From positions 1 to 9,317 of the forward strand of contig JAFXEA010000167.1 of NCBI GenBank assembly GCA_017521065.1: 9,317 bases of DNA. The letters are read 5' to 3'. Below, piece after piece: positions 5,509 through 9,317 of the stretch. This stretch comes from Kiritimatiellia bacterium (GTDB taxonomy: Bacteria > Verrucomicrobiota > Kiritimatiellia > RFP12 > UBA1067). Each line of letters starts with the position of its first letter. Positions within the stretch are counted from its first letter, which is position 1. Below the pieces are notes generated by a model. It saw only the letters and a program-made list of their open reading frames with translations. It had not been told where the DNA came from and made no database searches. A program made the position numbers and the translations under genes.

Positions 5509-6033
5509 GTGAAGCTGTTTGTCGAGCGCGGCTCGCGGCGGATTCTCGGAGGTATGGGAAGCAATGTATATCCAACGGTTGATGCGGGCATATATGCAAT
5601 GACGAACCAGATCGTTGCGGCGGTGATGAAGGTTTCCTCCGGCAAGGCTACGGTGACGCGCTTGCAGATGAACAGGCAGGGCGGATATGGCGAGGTGAAA
5701 TTCTGGTGGAAGGGCGAAGATGCCGCAAAAGAGACGGAGCTTGTCGTGCGCGGTTACGTGAATGCGGCAACGGGAGGGCCGCCCGTTCTCCCAGCGAGGC
5801 GGCAGATGGCTGTTTGCACCTTCCTTCACACCAAAGGCGATGGCATCAAGGCGCGGTTCGGGCACAAGGGCGCATGGGCTGGGTTACGTCTTGTGGCGAC
5901 AGCCGACCAGATAAGCCACCGGCGGGCACGTCGGATACACGGACGTTACGTTATGAAAGTCGATGACTGTTTCACCGGCACAGCCGTTGAAATGGGTTAC
6001 AACGTCGGCAAAGCCGCCGGATCTGGTACTTAA
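5509..6033 (+). CDS. Hypothetical protein, unrecognised
   Basis: A 174-codon frame from GTG 5509. An ATG at 5554 is an alternative start, but its GGAGG is too close for a good ribosome binding site. The middle of the protein (about residues 35-85: NQIVAAVMKV, RLQMNRQGGYGEVKFWWKGE, then TELVVRGYVN) has a plausible mix of residues and codons like those of neighbouring genes. The C-terminal part (SHRRARRIHGRY onward) is less protein-like and could reflect a frameshift or non-coding DNA. No signal peptide, membrane segment or known motif is recognised. It is convergent with the phosphate operon, 101 bp from the kinase stop. The opposite strand also carries open frames here but with poorer composition. 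It may be a gene fragment or repeat-derived sequence. Confidence 0.3.
   Translation: MKLFVERGSRRILGGMGSNVYPTVDAGIYAMTNQIVAAVMKVSSGKATVTRLQMNRQGGYGEVKFWWKGEDAAKETELVVRGYVNAATGGPPVLPARRQMAVCTFLHTKGDGIKARFGHKGAWAGLRLVATADQISHRRARRIHGRYVMKVDDCFTGTAVEMGYNVGKAAGSGT
5769..5787. repeat. GC-rich inverted repeat inside the uncharacterised ORF
   Basis: AACGGG (5769-5774) and CCCGTT (5782-5787) can pair around AGGGCCG. The surrounding GC-rich stretch contrasts with the AT-rich DNA to the left. This could be a chance coding dyad, or part of a dispersed GC-rich repeat. Confidence 0.25.
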
Positions 6034-6134
6034 ATCCTTTTAATCATGTCGTAGGATGTAGGCGGGTTGCGATTCTACTTGCAGTAGCTTTCGGAACTTA
6101 TGTTTAGTTCTGGCCACGACGCAATGTGTTGCAT
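6034..6134. other. Spacer between converging genes
   Basis: 101 bp downstream of both the uncharacterised ORF and the kinase gene. Only weak dyads are present: CTACT-TGC-AGTAG (6075-6087) and ATCCT/AGGAT arms (6034-6038 and 6053-6057). No intrinsic terminator with a strong stem and T-tract is seen on either strand. Confidence 0.4.
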
Positions 6135-6992
6135 TCACAATGAAATGGAGAATGTGCTGCCTTTGCCCGGTTCTGACGTTACCGACACTTCACCGCCGTG
6201 GAGCTGGGTGATATGTTTTACGATCGCAAGGCCTAGTCCTGTGCCGCCGATCTGCCGACTGCGGGCTTTGTCAATGCGGTAGAAACGCTCGAAAATTCGT
6301 GACTGATGCTCATGAGGTATGCCAACCCCGCGATCTGCGACAGAAATCCGTGCGCGGCCTCCATCTGATTCGAGAGAAAGCTCGATCGTGAGCGAACCCG
6401 AATAGCGTAGCGCATTTTCCACAAGGTTCTGCACGGCCTCTTCGATGCGGGCGGCGTCGCAGGCGAGCCTTATCCTGTCGTTGCGCAGAAGGACAAGTCC
6501 GACACCCTGTGCGGCGGCTTTGGGCCTCATGAGTGTGAAGACGTTTTTCATGACATCCGAAAGGTCGCATACCACGAAGTCCCGACGTCCTCGTTCTTCG
6601 GAATGTTCGATCCTGGCAAGGGAAAGGATATCCTGCGCGAGCTTGTCCAGCCGGACTGTCTGTTCCTTAAGGACGCTGAACATGGCGGCGCGGTCTTCCG
6701 GCGCGAGCGAATCATCCTCTGAAAGCACATCCACCGCCCCCATGATTCCGGTTAGGGGTGTGCGTATCTCGTGGGTGACGTTGGAGACGAACTCGCGCCT
6801 GAACTTTTCAAGCTTGCGCATTTCCTCAAGAAGACGTTCTTTTGCGTCTCGCTCACCCGTGAGTTGGGCAAGACGCGCCCGGAAACGGCGAACGGTAAGG
6901 AACAGCGTAAGAACAACACCCGCGCCGACAAGTGCTGCGACAACGATCTCTGCGATGGTGGACACATCGGGAAATGAAGCCAAGAACGTCAT
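6135..6992 (-). CDS. phoR: PhoR-type sensor histidine kinase
   Basis: 285 aa from ATG 6992, which overlaps the regulator's TGA as ATGA and so is probably translationally coupled; a start 17 codons upstream would run further into the regulator. One membrane helix (about 13-34) is followed by a charged coiled coil (36-66). The HisKA domain has the phosphoacceptor His74 in FVSNVTHEIRTPLTG. The ATPase domain has the N box around Asn193 (QNLVENALRYS), the G1 box D220-R-G-V-G224 and the G2 box GGTGLGL (249-255). FERFYRIDKARSRQIGGTGLG is close to the PhoR/VicK signature (here given as 235-255, in two overlapping boxes). It should autophosphorylate on His74 and pass phosphate to the neighbouring PhoB-like regulator under phosphate limitation. 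Unlike E. coli PhoR it has no PAS domain between the membrane helix and HisKA and essentially no external domain, so the signal must come from a partner. Histidine kinase certain; PhoR assignment rests on signature and neighbours. Confidence 0.88.
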   Translation of the reverse strand: MTFLASFPDVSTIAEIVVAALVGAGVVLTLFLTVRRFRARLAQLTGERDAKERLLEEMRKLEKFRREFVSNVTHEIRTPLTGIMGAVDVLSEDDSLAPEDRAAMFSVLKEQTVRLDKLAQDILSLARIEHSEERGRRDFVVCDLSDVMKNVFTLMRPKAAAQGVGLVLLRNDRIRLACDAARIEEAVQNLVENALRYSGSLTIELSLESDGGRARISVADRGVGIPHEHQSRIFERFYRIDKARSRQIGGTGLGLAIVKHITQLHGGEVSVTSEPGKGSTFSISL

Positions 6993-7669
6993 GGTCTGAA
7001 CCTGTATCCGGCTCCACGGACGGTCTCGATATGATCCGCCCAAGCTCCAAGTTTCCTGCGAAGTCCCACTACCTGAACGTCAACGGCGCGATCCGTGACA
7101 TCCTTGCCGGCGTTCTGGGTAAGGTCGATGATCTGGGCACGGGTATATACGCGTTCCGGGCGGGAAAGCAGAAGCGACAGCACCCTGTATTCGCTTCCGG
7201 TTAGGTTGAGAGGCTTGCCATTGAGTGTCACTGAGCGGGAATCGGAATTCAGCACAAGTCCGTCAAAATCTGTATTGGATTCCTTGACCGACTCTGGTCT
7301 GCGCAGGACAGCGCGTATTCGGGCAAGCAGGACCTGACGTGAAAAAGGCTTGGTTACATAGTCGTCGGCTCCGCATTCAAGACCTCGCACCACATCGCCT
7401 TCCTCGCTTCTGGCGGTGAGCATTATGACAGGAGTGGAGGCGATCTCCTTCGTCTCGCGGATGCGGCGGCAGACCGTAAAACCGTCAAGACCTGGCAGCA
7501 TAAGATCAAGAAGCACAAGCGACGGACGCAGCTCGCGGACGAGTTTCAGTCCGTCGTCCCCCCGTTCAGCCTCCTTTATGAGCGTGTATCCCGCGCCGCG
7601 CAGAAGGACGCGCAGTACGCTGCGGATCGCGGCGTCATCCTCGATTATGACAATCGTATCCGCCGACAT
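6989..7669 (-). CDS. phoB: PhoB-type response regulator (OmpR family)
   Basis: 226 aa, the normal length for PhoB/OmpR regulators. Receiver domain 1-120: acidic pair Asp11/Asp12, phosphoacceptor Asp55 (VLLDLMLPGLDG), Thr85 (PVIMLTAR) and Lys107 (YVTKPF). The C-terminal winged helix (about 133-225) has the LTGSEYRVLSLLLSRP segment, RAVDVQVVGLRRKLG recognition helix and the closing IETVRGAGYRF. Once phosphorylated by the adjacent kinase it should bind direct-repeat boxes before phosphate-starvation genes. The ATG at 7669 has GGAG at 7682-7679, 9 nt upstream, and follows the transporter stop by 15 bp. Its 3' end overlaps the kinase start by 4 bp. All catalytic residues are present. The paralogous VicR/other OmpR regulators are the main alternative; the cotransporter next door favours phosphate control. 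Confidence 0.9.
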   Translation of the reverse strand: MSADTIVIIEDDAAIRSVLRVLLRGAGYTLIKEAERGDDGLKLVRELRPSLVLLDLMLPGLDGFTVCRRIRETKEIASTPVIMLTARSEEGDVVRGLECGADDYVTKPFSRQVLLARIRAVLRRPESVKESNTDFDGLVLNSDSRSVTLNGKPLNLTGSEYRVLSLLLSRPERVYTRAQIIDLTQNAGKDVTDRAVDVQVVGLRRKLGAWADHIETVRGAGYRFRP

Positions 7670-7684
7670 TTCTTATTTCTCCGC

Positions 7685-9317
7685 TTAGACGTGCTTGCCG
7701 CCCGCAAGCGTCTGCGAAATGTTCAGATAGCAGCTGCGGATGCGGTCGAACGCATTGAGTATGTCAAGCTGGGCGAGTGTACGCATCGGAGAAGAGCCTA
7801 CCGTTCCAAGCGCAGACTGTCGCGCATCGCGGACGCGTTGACGGATATCTTCGGAGAGTTCATCGGCGTTGGCGACAGGCTTCTTGCCGAACTCGTTCTC
7901 GCAGAACTCGAGCGAAACGTTCACAGCCGCCGCAAACGCGGAGACACGCGAATGGATGTCCAGCACAACACTGCGGGCGTCACCGGCGAATTCGCCGCCG
8001 CCGTCACGGAAACGGCGCAATGCCTTGATGATCGTGCATTCCTCGTCCGAAATCGTCTCAAGTTCATCCGTGATGCGCAGGAGCGAACGGGCCTGCCCGG
8101 CCACATCTTCGGGAAGGCGCGAGGTCATGACGCGGCCGAGGAACTCCGTCACCTCCTGCTGCACGCGGTCAAGGATGTCCTCGCGCCGGAATACATGGTC
8201 CACATCCTTGTCGTCCGCCGTACCGTCAATCGCTCCGCGGACGTTTGCCATCATCTCAACGTTGCTGTTTGCCATGAAAAGAACCTCTCGGGCGGCCTGC
8301 TCACAGGCAATCTGCGGAGACTGCTTCACGCGCTTGTTTAGGTAGGTAAGGCGCGTCTGCTCGCTTTGTGCCTTTGCCGGAACAAGCCAGGTTACGAAAC
8401 GTGCGAACTGCTTCACAAACGGCAGGAAGATGAGCGTCGTGACGATATTGAAGCCGGTATGGACCGCCGCCATCGGTGCGGCGGGCTTGGCAGCCCAGTC
8501 AGGGAAGAGATCCTTCGCGATCGGGAGCATAACGGGAATGAAAAGCGGAATGAGGACAACCGTACCCACCACATTGAAGAGAGAGTGCGCCATGGCCGTA
8601 CGCTTCGCTTCGGTCGTACCTCCAAAAGCCGCGAGCCATGCCGTGACCGTCGTGCCGATATTCATGCCGAAGACCGTTGCGGCGGCGGTCTCGAACGAGA
8701 TGATGCCCTGGATGGAAAGCGTCATTGCGATGGCTGTTGTGGCCGCCGAACTCTGCACGACCGCAGTGAACACCAGTGATATGATGAAGCACTTTACGAG
8801 TCCCAGCACCGTTCCCGCATCCAAGGACGCAAAAACCTGACGGACTGCCTCATTCTCCTTGATGGGGGCAACGCCCTTGTTCATCCAGTATAGCCCCATG
8901 AACACAAAACCGAGACCCATGAGCGCAAGACCGAGGTTGTGGGCGGTTTCCCTGTTTATGAAGAAGTAGAATATTGCACCTAGCGCGATCACGGAAAGAC
9001 CCAGAAGCCCTACATCGGGCACAAACGCTATCAGCCACGCTGTGGTTGTTGTTCCTATGTTGGAACCTATGATGACGTTTATCGCCTGGGTCAGGTCAAG
9101 AAGTCCGGATGACACGAATCCTACGGCGATAACCGTAATGATCGAACTCGACTGCACAATGATCGTGGATACGCATCCCGTGGCAACACCGGCAAGGCGA
9201 TGGGTCGTGGCAAGAGCCATGAACCGCCTCAGCCCACGGCCGCTGACAGCCTGCAGACCTTCAGACAAATGCTTCATACCAAGCAGGAAGGTGCCAAGAC
9301 CTCCTGCAACCGTCAAG
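7685..9317 (-). CDS. Na/Pi cotransporter with C-terminal PhoU-like domain, 5' end outside window
   Basis: 543 codons visible. The frame stays open to the window edge, so the TTG at 9316 is not necessarily the start; homologues typically have about ten more residues before the GTFLLGMKHLSEGL segment. This is the NptA/YjbB-type Na_Pi_cotrans family (PF02690). The membrane part contains the two diagnostic repeats: IVQSSS (53-58) with GSNIGTTTTAW (84-94), and VVQSSAATTA (186-195) with GMNIGTTVTAW (217-227). These are the QSS motifs of the duplicated substrate-binding halves. About eight hydrophobic segments reach to about residue 312. Residues about 340-540 are helical and PhoU-like (SNVEMMANVRGAI, REDILDRVQQEVTEFL, ITDELETISDEE). 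It imports phosphate with sodium across the inner membrane; the cytoplasmic tail may regulate flux or signal to the kinase. First gene of a transporter-regulator-kinase operon; the promoter lies outside the window. Confidence 0.9.
   Translation of the reverse strand, partial: LTVAGGLGTFLLGMKHLSEGLQAVSGRGLRRFMALATTHRLAGVATGCVSTIIVQSSSIITVIAVGFVSSGLLDLTQAINVIIGSNIGTTTTAWLIAFVPDVGLLGLSVIALGAIFYFFINRETAHNLGLALMGLGFVFMGLYWMNKGVAPIKENEAVRQVFASLDAGTVLGLVKCFIISLVFTAVVQSSAATTAIAMTLSIQGIISFETAAATVFGMNIGTTVTAWLAAFGGTTEAKRTAMAHSLFNVVGTVVLIPLFIPVMLPIAKDLFPDWAAKPAAPMAAVHTGFNIVTTLIFLPFVKQFARFVTWLVPAKAQSEQTRLTYLNKRVKQSPQIACEQAAREVLFMANSNVEMMANVRGAIDGTADDKDVDHVFRREDILDRVQQEVTEFLGRVMTSRLPEDVAGQARSLLRITDELETISDEECTIIKALRRFRDGGGEFAGDARSVVLDIHSRVSAFAAAVNVSLEFCENEFGKKPVANADELSEDIRQRVRDARQSALGTVGSSPMRTLAQLDILNAFDRIRSCYLNISQTLAGGKHV

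Noticed and set aside
5287..5865. 192-codon minus-strand open frame
   Set aside because: The upstream 170 codons have no start signal and an unnatural Pro/His/Arg-rich composition, and the plus strand codes more plausibly there. Only the last 21 codons, with their own ribosome binding site, are kept.
6445..6999. 184-codon plus-strand open frame opposite the histidine kinase
   Set aside because: Ser/Arg-rich low-complexity translation, antisense to a kinase with intact catalytic boxes.
7691..8341. 216-codon plus-strand open frame opposite the transporter gene
   Set aside because: It is a shadow of the GC-rich PhoU-like coding region; the minus strand carries clear family motifs.

Overview
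The window looks like a chromosomal segment from a bacterium of the PVC group, most likely Kiritimatiellota or Lentisphaerota from an anaerobic or gut setting. This is an inference from protein style: a large cysteine- and glycine-rich beta-helix surface protein, an exported GH42-like glycosidase with a C-terminal trimerisation-type domain, and an ArsR-like regulator with two winged-helix units. No rRNA or other phylogenetic marker is present to confirm it.

Layout. (1) 1-4081, plus strand: a two-gene unit with a 13-bp gap. It encodes the C-terminal part of an extracellular right-handed beta-helix protein, then a secreted clan-A-type glycoside hydrolase; together they suggest polysaccharide binding or breakdown at the cell surface. 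(2) 4082-4733: a 652-bp AT-rich gap without a convincing full gene, dense in repeats. It holds a 12-bp-stem hairpin, three copies of a TGGGGT(G/T)GGA motif, a degenerate array of CCGTAATCTTG / ATTCTC-GAGAAT elements, and a perfect 38-bp palindrome. (3) 4734-5306, plus strand: a 190-aa tandem winged-helix regulator. The palindrome lies just upstream of its start and a near-identical 34-bp copy overlaps its stop codon. (4) 5321-6134: a weakly supported stretch with a 21-codon minus-strand reading frame that has a strong Shine-Dalgarno and ends inside the second palindrome, plus an unrecognised 174-aa plus-strand ORF. (5) 6135-9317, minus strand: a compact phosphate operon in the order Na/Pi cotransporter with C-terminal PhoU-like region, PhoB-type response regulator, PhoR-type histidine kinase, with a 15-bp gap and a 4-bp ATGA overlap.

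How the parts fit. The phosphate operon forms a self-contained sense-and-import module. The kinase has no PAS or periplasmic sensor domain, so the PhoU-like tail of the cotransporter is an attractive candidate for the sensing input. The regulator and its flanking palindromes look like an autoregulated cassette: the first palindrome carries a TATAAT at its centre, so a protein bound there would block the likely promoter.

The most unusual signal is the palindrome family. It occurs as two nearly identical copies bracketing one gene and as diverged copies to the left. It supplies the last codons of the regulator on one strand and of the mini-ORF on the other. Whether it is a dispersed mobile or REP-like repeat, an operator array, or the remnant of a repeat-containing gene cannot be settled from this window alone.
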